Shown here in pieces: positions 1 through 11,596 of a stretch of 64,000 nt of DNA; position 1 is the first letter of the stretch, and each line of letters starts with the position of its first letter. A model generated the notes under the pieces. It had not been told where the DNA came from, made no database searches, and saw only the letters and a list, made by a program, of their open reading frames with translations. Location of the stretch: positions 992,001 to 1,056,000 of the forward strand of contig JALLLT010000010.1 in the NCBI GenBank assembly GCA_025266875.1, read 5' to 3'. The DNA is from Fennellomyces sp. T-0311 (lineage: Eukaryota > Mucoromycota > Mucoromycetes > Mucorales > Lichtheimiaceae). The translations under genes and the position numbers were made by a program.

Positions 1-233
1 AGCTTTCTGAAAAAAGTTTATCATTTACTTTTACAAATATTCTTTTTATCTTTTATGTCTAGTTATAGCCCCCAAGATCGACATTCAACAGCAGCTGCAT
101 ATACGGACTGGCCATAGGTATGGTAGAGAAAGTGGAGTTTAGATATTCAGCGCCATAGACTCCGTATTTTGCGCCTAGTGGGGCATTTAAAAAGACACAA
201 ATACTGAGAGACCTCGGAGCTTATCTTTTCTTC

Positions 234-1568
234 ATGTTGCTACACTGCCGTCTTGCGATCATTGCCAGCTTTCTCTTCACAGCGCATTCGGTGTCAGCAG
301 TTCTTCCACATACTCATGACATCGATTATCTCAGGCGCCATCTCAGTACCAAAACTCCATATATTGCCGAGCCCAAGCCGGCTACGGATACCATCACTGA
401 CAAGTACAACGTGGAGCAGTTCCAAATGATTAGCCGACATGCTACCCGCTACCCTTCGGTAGGCGATACCCAAGAAATTACGCGAATAATTAAAGTCCTG
501 AAGTCAAGCAACAGCGCTGCGGTTGACTGGCTCGCCACTTACGACAATGTCTATTCGATACGCAGAGGCAAAGAACTTGATATCAATGGCATGCGTGAAT
601 TCTACGATTATGGGCATCGAGTATCTCGCAGCTATCCTGACCTACTCAATCAGGTTGTTGATGTTGATGTGTTTTTGTACTATTCATCGCTTGCCTCATG
701 GTCAAAACGCACTGCGCAATCGGCGATTGCGTTTCAGACGGGCCTATTTGAAGCCTCCAAAAGCTTGTTGAATCTTCCGCTGTTAAGGGACGACACGCCA
801 CTCATTGCACCACTCCAAACACTTTTCTTTGAAAACGGCACAAATGTTGGTCAGGCTGATATTTGCGATCGCTGGATTACCAGTGTTGAAAACAACCCGG
901 CAACGACGGCCGAGTCTGACAGCTACCTGAACCAGTTCGTCAGCCTTATCGCGTCAAGGCTTTCCCAAGAACTCGGAATCACCTTGACAGCAATCGATGT
1001 TGAAGCAATTTTTACTGGATGCACTTTTGATATAACCCATCACAACCGCGTTGACACATTTTGCACACTTCTCGCGCCAGAAGATATCCCAATCCTCGAA
1101 TACCACCGAGACCTCGTGAAATATTACGAATATTCCTACGGCAACGAGTTAAACACTAAGCTTGCATGCCCATTGATGCAGAGTATGATGACAAACATGG
1201 AGAATGCTGTCAGTGGGAAGGAGGATTACACCCGGATGGATATTAAGCTCTTGCACTCCGAATCGGTGCTTTTCGTAGAGGCATTTTTAGGGCTTTTCAA
1301 GGACGACCAACATTTGCGTGCAGACTGGAGTCAACAACAGATCGATAATCGAAAATTCCGAACATCTGAAATCTCTGGATTTGGATCCAATATCGTCTTT
1401 CAACTTTTGAGCGACAAAAATAACCCTACGGCAAAGTTTGTCCGGGTACTGCTCTCTGAACGCCCCGTAACACTTCCGAGTTGCGACTCTGAACTTTGCC
1501 CATTTGAAACATTCAAGAGTATATACCAGCCAAAACTCAACTGCAGTTTTGCTCAGCTTTGTAACTAG
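234..1568 (+). CDS. Secreted histidine acid phosphatase (phytase/MINPP-like), variant copy
   Basis: A 444-aa uninterrupted frame with an N-terminal signal peptide (hydrophobic residues about 7-22), so the product is probably secreted or vacuolar. The family hydrolyses phosphomonoesters, including inositol phosphates, through a histidine in RHGxRxP. Here that motif reads RHATRYP (residues 68-74): the nucleophilic His and both Arg are kept but the invariant Gly is Ala. The C-terminal acid/base motif is HSES near residue 340, comparable to HAET of multiple inositol-polyphosphate phosphatases. Cysteines near the C terminus (SCDSELCPF) are shared with the paralogue 3' of NPC1, and both proteins are exactly 444 aa. 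The start is the first ATG and gives a clean signal peptide. Substrate is unknown; the Gly-to-Ala change could alter activity. Family is fairly certain. Confidence 0.85.
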   Translation: MLLHCRLAIIASFLFTAHSVSAVLPHTHDIDYLRRHLSTKTPYIAEPKPATDTITDKYNVEQFQMISRHATRYPSVGDTQEITRIIKVLKSSNSAAVDWLATYDNVYSIRRGKELDINGMREFYDYGHRVSRSYPDLLNQVVDVDVFLYYSSLASWSKRTAQSAIAFQTGLFEASKSLLNLPLLRDDTPLIAPLQTLFFENGTNVGQADICDRWITSVENNPATTAESDSYLNQFVSLIASRLSQELGITLTAIDVEAIFTGCTFDITHHNRVDTFCTLLAPEDIPILEYHRDLVKYYEYSYGNELNTKLACPLMQSMMTNMENAVSGKEDYTRMDIKLLHSESVLFVEAFLGLFKDDQHLRADWSQQQIDNRKFRTSEISGFGSNIVFQLLSDKNNPTAKFVRVLLSERPVTLPSCDSELCPFETFKSIYQPKLNCSFAQLCN

Positions 1569-2705
1569 ACGTTTAAGTTTTTTTTTTATCAATTACTTCA
1601 AGTACAATCAATATTATTAAACTTTTCAGAAAACATATTATATTCGGAGGATATATTCTACCCGATCCCAGGGGTGCATATGCACGACTGTAGCTCCTAA
1701 AGTAAGGTTACTGGTATCCAGAAGGAAACATATTCGTCGTTTTATGCAATGCCACCCCTGATGCCGATTTCGTCTGTGCTATTGCATAGATAGCCCAGGT
1801 TTGCCTATGCCAGAAGCCGCATACCACCTCATTGACACCAGTGACCAGTTGCTTGCACATTTTACCCGCGTAACTTTTTGGTTGTCCATTTGTTACTAAT
1901 ACAGTATATCTCCTCATTTTTCAAACTAAACAACTCTTTTAGAGTCTATGCAAATGCCCTGAAGAGTCCGAGGAAAACAGCAAAGCAGAAGGCCTCACTA
2001 TGTACTATAACTGTTTCTAATACGGAGAACTTAATCCTTATCGATCGTAGTTTATATATAACGGCCTGCTCGATGATTGAAGTACTTCAATAGCTACATA
2101 TTGAAAAAAAAGTGACGTATAACGCTCTTAACTAACTTTATACCATGTGGCCTTCGTTTTACGCACCAATTTATCTTACCCCTTGTGTATGGCTAACTTA
2201 TTGTCTACCAGTATGTAGCTGGTATTATTAGTCTGTTTCACTTACGCGACTTAATCTCAAATGATAAGATACATTTTCATGTGTATGGTTCGGTTTACGA
2301 TCGTATGGCTCATTACCAGCTTGATGACGTAGCTTTGCTTAAGATAGTCATATCCATTCCCCTAACTGGCAAACGATGACAACTCTTAGCATCACTTTGC
2401 CATTGGTCCCATGACAACGTTTTGTGTAACTCCTGGCACTGTTGCGACATACTCATCACTACAGACCCAGGGATAAAATCACACGTATTTTATCCTAAGT
2501 GCGTGTGTAACTGGATATCTCGAACATGTAGGAAACGTGTCCCTACCCATGACGCAAGAGGAGAGTAGCTTACTGCTCGGGAAAAAAGACAATCCAAAAA
2601 TGGTAAGCTTTCTCAGGCGAGCATGAACGTCGGTTGTCTCACCCTTTCCTTCTCTTTTTCAACACAAACACCATTTCATTGACAAATTAACAAAAGCGCT
2701 TCAAA
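1569..2705. other. Intergenic region, no gene seen
   Basis: AT-rich DNA between the first phosphatase stop and the NPC1 start. Only short open frames without recognisable motifs occur. The last 70 bases before the NPC1 ATG are pyrimidine-rich (ccctttccttctctttttc), typical of a fungal core promoter or 5' UTR. Confidence 0.6.
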
Positions 2706-5700
2706 ATGAAACCACATTTCGCGCTGCCGATCCTGCTGGGGATCCTTTGGGCAGCAACAGCAAGTGCAGTGGAGCCAACGCCAAAGCACGAAAATGGCTA
2801 CTGTGTCATGCGCGGCGATTGCGGAGGCATCTTTAGCCCTGCCAATTGCGTTTACAATGAACCTGCTGTACAACCAGAAACCGACTCTTTTCGAAAACTA
2901 CTTGTGGATACTTGTGGCGCTGAGTATGCAACGGGCCCTGCGTGCTGTGACGAATCGCAGATTCAGAAGCTGGTCAACCAAGTCCAAATGGCCAAACCGA
3001 TTGTGGCGTCGTGCCCTGCATGCTGGAGCAACTTTTTACAGTTCTGGTGTGCCTTTACGTGCTCACCTAACCAATCGACTTTTGTCAACGTCACGGGCAC
3101 GGGCACGCAAGGGGACAAGCTGACGGTGTCGCAGACCGATTACTGGGTCGGCGATAATTTTGGAACGCAATTCTATGACAGCTGCAAAGACATCAAGTTT
3201 GGGTCAAGCAACGGATACGCCATGGACTTCATCGGTGGAGGCGCCAAAGATTGGCACGGGATGGTTACGTATATGGGTACCAAGCGACTAGGCCTGGGCA
3301 GTCCGTTCCAGATCGACTTTCCGCCTCTCGATGCAGGCGATGCTTTGACACGGTACGACGATAACGGCAAATCCTGCAACGACTCCGACCCCGCGTACCG
3401 ATGTGCATGCGTCGATTGTGAAGCAACCTGTCCCGTACTTGAACCTACTCCCGGCGAGGCCCCGGAATGTCAAGTCGGCCTGCTCAACTGCTGGACCTTT
3501 GCCATGGTTACTACCTACGGCCTGATTGTTCTGGTGGTTTTGGTTCTCGTTCTAACACGCCACCACCGCATCGGCGTCTGGTTACAGAAATGCATTGGAT
3601 ACGACTGGATCCGTGAAGAGAACAGAGGACTGTACGAGCCTTTGGCGCTCGAAGAAGAAGAGGACGATGGAAGCGAGATTGAGAACCTGTTGGATCCCGA
3701 TCACGTGCCGCGGCAGTACTGGCTCAACTCACGCCTACAGGGCTGGTTTTATCGCCAAGGCCTTTTCTGCGCACGTCATCCCTGGCTGGTTATCATCCTG
3801 GGACTTTGTGCTGTGTCGTTATGCTCTGCTGGATGGACACGGTTTTCCGTTGAGCGCGATCCCATCCACTTGTGGGTGTCACCATCATCGCGTGCGCTGG
3901 CCGAAAAAGAACATTTTGACAAGAACTTCACTCCGTTTTACCGTGCAACGCAGCTGTTTATCGTGAACGAGGAGCCTGGTCCTATTGCATCGCAAGACCA
4001 TTTAAAGAATCTGTTCAAACTGGAGCGTGAGATTCGGCATATGCGGTCGAATGAACATGGTTACGTGTTTCAGGATGTTTGCTTCCATCCAAACGGGGAT
4101 GCTTGTGTGGTTCAGTCTGTCACGGGGTACTGGCAAGGCGATATTGACAACTTTGACCCAGAATACTGGAATGAAGACTTGCAGAACTGCGTCGAACAGC
4201 CATCTGATTGCTTACCCGACTTCCAGATGCCTTTAAAGCCGTCTATGATTCTCGGAGGCTACGAGGGCAGCGAATTCATGTCTGCAAAAGCATTTGTTGT
4301 CACGTTCGTCCTTGCAAACTCTTTGGAAACAGAAGCTGTGGCAAAAGCTGAAGAATGGGAGAAATCATTGATCCACAATATCTTATCGAAAGTGAATGAC
4401 CGTCCTGAATGGAAGGGTGTACGCGTCACCTACTCGACAGAGGTAAGTTGGGGTAGCTTGGCAACAGTTTGATGAATAGCAACTTAACTTTCGGTATAGA
4501 GCTCCTTGGAAACCGAATTGAACAAGTCTTCCAATACAGATGCGTTGACAATCATTATCAGCTATCTTGTTATGTTTGTCTATGCATCGGTGTCCCTCGG
4601 TCGATTCCGCTCATGGAACCTTCGCCGACTTCTGGTCGATTCCAAATTTGGACTGGGCATTTGCGGTATCCTCATCGTCATCTTCTCCGTATCTACCGCC
4701 GTTGGCCTCTTTTCGTTGACTGGCAAGAAGACAACCTTAATTATCGCCGAGGTCATACCGTTCTTGGTCCTTGCTGTCGGTGTTGACAACATTTTCATCC
4801 TTTGTCACGAATACGCACGACGAGAAGACATGGGCGAGGATGAGTCAGTCGAAGAACGCATCGCTCGAACACTTGGCAAGATGGGCCCAAGTATCCTGCT
4901 TAGTTCACTCAGTGAAACTATTGCCTTTGGTCTTGGTATGCTGGTAACCATGCCAGCTGTCAGCAGTTTTGCAATTGTCGCATCTATTGCTATTTTCGTC
5001 GATTTCATCTTGCAAGTTACGTGCTTTGTTTCGTGCATGGCATTGGATGCAAAAAGAGCCGATGTGAGTGATGTCTATATCGTGTTAAGTATTTGTCTAA
5101 CAAAGTCTTTTTTCCAAGTCGAACCGCTTGGACTGTGTGCCTTGCGTGCGCATCCGTGCCCCAGAGCCGTTGGAAAAGGAAGGATGGTTGTCAACGCTGG
5201 TCCGCGTATATTATGTCCCCACCATTCTGAATCGGCAAGTGCGATACGTAATCTGCCTTCTGTTCCTCGGTCTCTTCATGCTCGGTTTGGCCATGGTACC
5301 TGAGCTTCCACTGGGACTCGACCAGCGGATAGCATTGCCATCCGATTCTTATCTTGTTCCCTACTTTAACGATCTGGACGTCTATTTGAATACCGGACCA
5401 CCAGTCTATTTTGTGGTACGAAATGCCAATATGACGGACCGAGAAGTGCAAAAGAAGATTTGTGGCCGATTCGCTGCATGCGACCCGACTTCGATGGGTA
5501 CAATTCTGGAGCAGGAACGCAAGCGACCAAAAGTATCGTACATTGGCGAACCAACAAGTGTATGGGTCGATGACTTTTTGCATTGGCTTGACCCTACTGT
5601 CGGCTGCTGTCATCGCAAGGAACAAACCAGTCTGTATTTTGACACATTGGAGCGCGAGTATCGTCGTGGATTCGAGATGTGTGACCCTGACTTTGATCGC

Positions 5701-6829
5701 AAATGCGTCGATTGCTTACCTGACTGGTCACCTAGCATGGAGACATTGCCTGAAGGCAAGGAGTTCTTAGAGTTCTTTGACATGTGGATCGATATGCCAC
5801 CGGATGAAAACTGCCCATTAGGAGGAAAGGCAGCATATGGTGATGCTATTGCTGTGAATCACGAGCGTGTGACCACGGTAACCTCCCACTTCCGTACGTT
5901 CCACACCCCCTTGCGAACGCAGCAAGATTTTATTGCAGCTCAAGCATCAGCAAGACGCATTTCGGATAACCTCAGTGACAGTCTCGGTATCAGTGTTTAC
6001 CCATACTCTGTGTTCTACGTCTTCTTTGAGCAATATTCGTACATTGCTATGATGGCGCTGGAGCTTCTTGGTCTGGCGATACTGTCCATCTTTATTATTA
6101 CAAGCACACTTCTGGGCAGCATGCGATCCGGTATTATTGTAATGCTTGTGGTTATCATGATTTTGATTGATGTAATGGGCGTCATGACGCTATGGGGTGT
6201 CAGCTTGAATGCCGTCAGTTTGGTGAACCTCGTTATATGTGTTGGTATCAGTGTCGAATTCTGCTGCCATATTGCCCGTGGATTTATGGTGTCGAGCGGC
6301 AGTCGTGAGGAACGAGCAGGCAAAAGTATGGTGGATGTTGGTAGCTCGGTAAGTCATTTCAGTCGGCTCGATTAAAGGCATGCCAACATGAAGCTAGGTA
6401 TTCTGTGGTATTACGTTGACCAAATTTGCCGGTATCGTCGTTCTCGCCTTTACGCGCTCCAAGATTTTTGAGGTCTACTACTTCCGAATGTGTAAGCTAA
6501 CCATATCTATCTTACGAGATACGCATGGTAATGATATGTCTTCTTTTGTAGACCTCGCTATAGTGGTCCTTGGTGCTTTGCATGGTCTTGTGCTTTTACC
6601 AGTACTTCTTAGTCGATTTGGCGGTGAAGGAATGTCAGTGCTTTCTGCATTTGACGATGCAGGATTTGGCTGGGAGCGCAATCATCGAGGTCTATTAATT
6701 GATGATTCGGGAAGCTACGATCAAGTTCTTATTACCGATATGCCTGAGGATGATCAGAACAGGCGGCGCAAGCCAAATAAGAATCGCAGAAGACGATCTT
6801 CAGAAAGTAGCACATCTGACAATGATTGA
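2706..6829 (+). CDS. NPC1: NPC1-type intracellular sterol transporter (Niemann-Pick C1, yeast Ncr1)
   Basis: Five exons (2706-4442, 4500-5063, 5119-6348, 6398-6491, 6552-6829) encode 1300 aa, close to human NPC1. The protein moves sterol out of the vacuole/lysosome lumen to its membrane. Visible parts: signal peptide; Cys-rich N-terminal sterol-binding domain (from [11 protein letters not shown], many paired Cys to about residue 240); a first TM near residue 270; luminal domain; sterol-sensing domain in exon 2 (about 585-760, including [14 protein letters not shown]); a second Cys-rich luminal loop; and C-terminal TM segments (LLGALHG-type motif split by the last intron). Introns are 57, 55, 49 and 60 bp, all GT..AG. 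The cytosolic tail is basic then acidic/serine-rich ([14 protein letters not shown]) and lacks the animal LLNF lysosomal signal. It lies between two histidine acid phosphatase paralogues. Confidence 0.96.
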
Positions 6830-7328
6830 AACTCCTATATTCTATACACCCAATTCTCCGTAGCCTTGGACACTTTATACCTATCCCACTTAAATTGCGT
6901 TTCTGCCTATATTATAACCTTGTGTTTCAGAATGTATTCTTCAATTCTCTTACTTTACGTATTACGAAGAGAGATTTCTTAAATCTTTATAAAATCTTTA
7001 ACGCAATTTGACATGTAAGGGGGAGGCGAAGGGTGCTTGCACATCAGGGGTAGCATAAGCCTATCCCTCGGAAGGATTCCAAATTGGCCACCTGATACAC
7101 AGGTGGTACGCCTATATATCCTGTTATTAGATACATGGATAATAATACTGGGATTTGGGAGTGAGGGATACCAAGCCCAACTTAATCTTATTCAACTTTA
7201 AGCTGCTGTCGTATGATGCGGCGTAATCCCCTGAGTACTGGGATTAATAATGGTATGTAGCTACAAAAAGAATTCAATACATTATTTTACGAACACTCTT
7301 TATCAAGCATATTGTCCTTATAGGCGTC
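6830..7328. other. Intergenic region with promoter of second phosphatase
   Basis: Non-coding by inspection. It contains the NPC1 3' end and, near 7110, a TATATATCC stretch. No repeat or RNA gene was recognised. Confidence 0.5.
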
Positions 7329-8663
7329 ATGACACAATATTCTTTTCGTTTGTCACGCCAATGGTTAGCTGCTGTATTTCTTTTAGCCTCTACAAGACTG
7401 GCTGTCGCACAACGTTTTACCCACGATATCAATTGGATCTCGCGCCACCTTGGTAACATTACACCATACCTTCCGTTAGGTAGCATTCAAGATCTCCAAG
7501 TTCCACCAGGATACAGTCTTGAACAAATTCAAATTATCGTTCGACACGGATCGCGCTACCCAGCGGACACAGACATTGAGCACATCGCCAATGCCGTTTC
7601 GATTGTACAAAAGTCGACCTCTCCAACGGATTCCTGGATTACCGGTTACGACAACGTCTACACTATGGAGCGTAACTTTGAATTGGACAGAAATGGCCAG
7701 ATCCAGCTATATCAGCTTGGTCGCCGTCTCACTAAAGCCATCCCATATTTCATCGAGGCAATGATCGACAACGATATTATTCGCAACTTTTCTGCTATAT
7801 CAACTAGCAGCAAACGAGTCACTCAATCAGCACATGCGTTTGAAGTAGGCTTACTCGAAGGTTACGGCCCACTCCCAGGACAACTTAATGCTGCGCCTCT
7901 GATAACGCTTCCAGAAAATCAAAACTTTTTAGTTGGGTCTTCAGTAAGTTGTAAACAATGGTATTACAACGTGTATATGCCCGAGCAAGCAACCACTAGT
8001 CAACCAAATTTATATTTGGAAGCCGCTGCTCGTCCAATCGCGAATCGGCTAAGTCGTGAGCTTGGCATATCAAACTTGACACCAGTTGACGTGTACGATA
8101 TCTACTTGGCTTGTGCTTTTGACGTTTCCCATCGAGGGTGGACAAAAACGTTCTGTAGCCTGCTGTCTCCTCAGGATATCTTGGCTCTAGAATACTATAT
8201 GGATCTCAAGGAATACTACTTGTTCTCGTATGGAAGCACACTAAATGGGTTTTCCTGCTATTTGGTGGAAGATATCATGGAAAACATCGAACAAGTTGTA
8301 TCCGGTATCGATTTCAATCGAACAGTCATCAAGGCAGCACACGAGGATACCATAGTAAATCTCGAAACTTTTTTGGACCTGTTCAAGGATGAGCCTATTC
8401 TCGCTAGTGACTCGTCGCCGTTGATAATCGAGAATCGCCATTTTCGTAGCTCCATTACTACTAGTTTTGCGTCAAACTTTATGTTCCAAGTGCTCAGAAC
8501 AATCGATGATCCTTCAAGTTATTCGATCAGAGTGCTATTCGCAGAAAAACCTATTACCCTTCCTGGATGTCCAGATGAGATATGTCCGTTACCCATTTTC
8601 AAATCCATTATTAGGCCCAAGTTAAATTGTAATGATATCGAGAGTAAATGTCGCCGTACGTAA
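7329..8663 (+). CDS. Secreted histidine acid phosphatase (phytase/MINPP-like), canonical copy
   Basis: Single-exon 444-aa protein with a signal peptide (residues 1-28, cleavage likely after LAVA). It has the intact catalytic signature RHGSRYP (72-78) and a C-terminal HEDT near residue 339 as the proton-donor motif. It is clearly paralogous to the upstream copy: both share the THDI..RHL N terminus, the YDNVY block, the F(D)..H.....FC.LL block and a Cys-rich end (GCPDEICP). Expected role is hydrolysis of phosphate esters, possibly inositol polyphosphates, outside the cell or in the vacuole; the natural substrate cannot be read from sequence. The pair looks like a duplication with NPC1 now between the copies. 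Confidence 0.9.
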   Translation: MTQYSFRLSRQWLAAVFLLASTRLAVAQRFTHDINWISRHLGNITPYLPLGSIQDLQVPPGYSLEQIQIIVRHGSRYPADTDIEHIANAVSIVQKSTSPTDSWITGYDNVYTMERNFELDRNGQIQLYQLGRRLTKAIPYFIEAMIDNDIIRNFSAISTSSKRVTQSAHAFEVGLLEGYGPLPGQLNAAPLITLPENQNFLVGSSVSCKQWYYNVYMPEQATTSQPNLYLEAAARPIANRLSRELGISNLTPVDVYDIYLACAFDVSHRGWTKTFCSLLSPQDILALEYYMDLKEYYLFSYGSTLNGFSCYLVEDIMENIEQVVSGIDFNRTVIKAAHEDTIVNLETFLDLFKDEPILASDSSPLIIENRHFRSSITTSFASNFMFQVLRTIDDPSSYSIRVLFAEKPITLPGCPDEICPLPIFKSIIRPKLNCNDIESKCRRT

Positions 8664-10096
8664 ACAAAAGTGAAAAAAGCATGATATACATATTGAAAAC
8701 AATGCATTTGAAATGTTGCGTAGTAACAATATACTGAATTATAATCATCAGCTATCATGTTGACGTTTGATTCCTTCTCTCCATGAAGGTCGTGGATTGA
8801 TAACCAAAAATGACACTTTCCAAAGAATATCGTTCCAAACCATGGGCCAAAATGCATGCATGCATACGTGCAATCACTTTACCTGAGACCTATTATAATA
8901 ATTCTGTGCTTTTTACGCCTACTGCATATGTATTTGCCATACCATATCTTACGTAAATAATTGGGTAAATTTATATACTATGTAGCTGACGTTGATGCCA
9001 GTTAACTGCAGTATCGAATAACATCTACGTAGAGAACGTACTACACGTATTATAGTGCATCATTGCTTACAAAAATTTCCATTGCTACAGATGTTTGCAT
9101 ATTAAAAATGATTAATTCCGACCATATACCGATTGAAAACGCTGCGAATTTTCTCTGTTCGGCAATCCAGAAGTTAGCTACGAGCTTACTTATAAAATAT
9201 GACAGATAATCAGAGAAGATTCTGCTAGTGCTCATGAGCAGAGGAATCCCATATTCTCAAATTTCGCGATTGGAAAGAGATAACCATGTATGCAAATGTT
9301 TTCTATGCATGTTTTCGGCAAAAAGCGTGCTACAACGAATTGCTCGTATAAAAGCTGATAATGACAGCACAGTATTATGTACTACATAATAACAATATAT
9401 AATAAAGACTTAATACGTAGCTTTGACATTTGAATTTCCTATTTCTTGCTTAGGTATACAATGTGCTGGATTCGCGGCGTGTACATATCAACAGTCCCAT
9501 GACAGCACACTTGCATTAGATATATCTCGAATAGAACGTCCTGTAACAGATGAAGAACGGTAAACAAGAATGCAGTTGCAGGAATCAAAAATTAAAGCTA
9601 TACGTACATGCTTATATTATGAAGCGTGTTAAGAAGTTTTGCTTCGCCTCAATTACATTGAGTTAGCGTGCGTTTCTCGGTTACTATTCACAGTACGCAC
9701 ATTTCACTCACATAGCAGATTTGCAAATTTCTAGCTATTAAGCGAGATTCTTTGGCTTTTAACATCAGAAAGGAGGTCATGTCCATGCTATTCGAGTGCA
9801 AAGCATACGAACCTTACATAGGAAGATGATCTGTTAACTGTCGCATCGACGTCAATATCAGTGACAAATGTGCTTTTCAAAATACAGATTCATATACCCC
9901 CAATTTGCTATATTATGACGTATGTCTAAATAACAACTGCTCCACACTGCATACACCCTTCAAGCACCATAGAGACAGATTTCTTGATCAAAACGTATAG
10001 TGAACGTAGGCTGCCAAAAAAAAAAATCCTCGCTCGCTGCTTGAAATTTGGGAGTTGCTTAGGTTCGCGCTTTCACTCTCCAAAACCTACTGTAAA
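8664..10096. other. AT-rich intergenic region
   Basis: 1.4 kb without a frame that has coding character; short frames lack motifs and are AT-driven. No tRNA, satellite or transposon ends were recognised. A run of A precedes the PRP38 5' end near 10017. Confidence 0.55.
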
Positions 10097-11204
10097 ATGG
10101 GTATGTTTCCTCGTTGTCGACGATCACAGCTCAACTGACTTTTTCTATGAAGCAAATCGTACGGTATCGGATGCCATTGCCGTACATGGCAAGAATCCAC
10201 AACATTTGGTGGAAAAGATCATTCGTGAGCGCATCTACGATTCAATGTACTGGAAAGAGCATTGTTTCGGGTTGACAGGTAATGGCTTATTGACGTGTTC
10301 TCGTTCAATCGTTCTAACAAATTGTTACAGCCGCAACTCTTATGGACAAGGCAGTAGAATTATCATATATTGGTGGACAGTATGCCGGACAACATCCAAC
10401 CGAATTCCTTTGCTTGGCACTCAAGATGCTGCAGCTTCAACCTGAGAAAGAGATTATCAATGAAATCATAAAACAAGAAGATTTCAAGTAAGTATACCTT
10501 TGCAATGGCTGTATATAAGAATCTAACAATGCAATTAAAGATACCTGCGAGCACTAGGCGCGTTCTATTTACGTTTAGTGGGTCGATCGAAAGAAATATA
10601 CCTGTCGCTGGAGCCACTGTTAAACGATCCACGAAAATTACGCGTCAGACAAGGAGGTATGCTGCTTATATACGCCATGCAAAAAGCTTTTGCTAAGTGG
10701 GATGTGTTAGAGGGATTTAGTTTAACGTACATGGACGAGTTTATTGATCAGCTATTGCACGAGGATCGCGTATGCGATGTTATTTTGCCACGACTTGTCA
10801 GCCGACATATTATGGAAGAAAACGATGAACTGGAGCCCCGTGTGAGTGGATTGGAAGGCGATCTTGAAAGTGATATGGACGATGATGAGCGAGGACGCAA
10901 TCGTAGCAGGAGTCGGAGCCGTAGTCGTAGTCCTAGTGGAAGCTCCAGTAGAAGCCGTAGCCGCAGCGAAAGTTCGGATCGAGGAAGGTCAGAAAAAAGA
11001 AGATCGGATAGGAGAAGGAGCCCAAGTAGCAGCAGAAGCCGTAGCGTAAGCAGAAGCCCAGATCGTCGCTCACACCATCGTCGTCATCGATATCGTAGTC
11101 GAAGTTCGAGCCGTGATCGTCATCGTTATCGCAGTCGAAGTTCCAGTCATAGTCGCCGACGTTACCGTAGTCGTAGCAGTAGTACTGATAGACGCAGGAG
11201 ATAA
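10097..11204 (+). CDS. PRP38: Pre-mRNA-splicing factor 38 (PRPF38A-type) with RS tail
   Basis: Five exons give 298 aa: 10097-10100, 10153-10278, 10331-10487, 10541-10656, 10711-11204. PRP38 is a U4/U6.U5 tri-snRNP protein needed for spliceosome activation in the nucleus. The start is decided by a 4-nt first coding exon (ATGG) that splices to give MANRTVSDA, matching the family N terminus; a longer frame upstream of the acceptor does not. Family blocks follow: NPQHLVEKIIRERIY, YWKEHCFGLTA, FLCLALKMLQLQPEKE, EDFKYLRALGAFYLR, MDEFIDQLLHEDRVCD, ILPRL. The fourth intron (54 bp) is stop-free and in frame but is needed to join QGEGFSLTYMDEF. From about residue 187 the tail is a Ser-Arg repeat domain; yeast Prp38 lacks it, many other eukaryotes have one. 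Confidence 0.95.
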
Positions 11205-11596
11205 TAAATTTGCTTATATTATTAAGGGTTGCTCGTGTGGCTACTAGGTACATAGAGTATTGGAATTTTAAAAGCTTATCATTCAGACGAAGCTGAAAGC
11301 AGGCGCACAACAGCTGAAGCAAATAGAGGGACATATGCAACCGGTAGACACAGGATAACGGCACACACGTGGCTCTGCAGCAATGCCACATTATCTCAAA
11401 CTCAAACTATATAGCAACGGCGAGCACAGAGTTGCATTGTAACCGATGAGGTAGCAGATCAACGGGGCCACTATAACATTACAGCTGTTATCTTGGTAAT
11501 AAAGAGTAAAGTAAATCAAAAGAGAATTCAGCAATGGCAACCGCATCATAAGTTTTATTGATGAACAATGGTTTTGATATGATGATGACCGACAAT
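11205..11596. other. Convergent 3' intergenic region
   Basis: 392 bp between the converging stops of PRP38 and RPL13; no gene seen. It should hold both 3' UTRs and polyadenylation sites. Confidence 0.5.

Noticed and set aside
9984..10152. Longer N terminus for PRP38 beginning at 9984.
   Set aside because: It reads through a 52-bp intron; the ATGG micro-exon gives the conserved MANRT start.
10933..11391. Minus-strand Asp/Tyr-rich frame.
   Set aside because: It is the complement of the PRP38 Ser-Arg repeat region; composition explains it.
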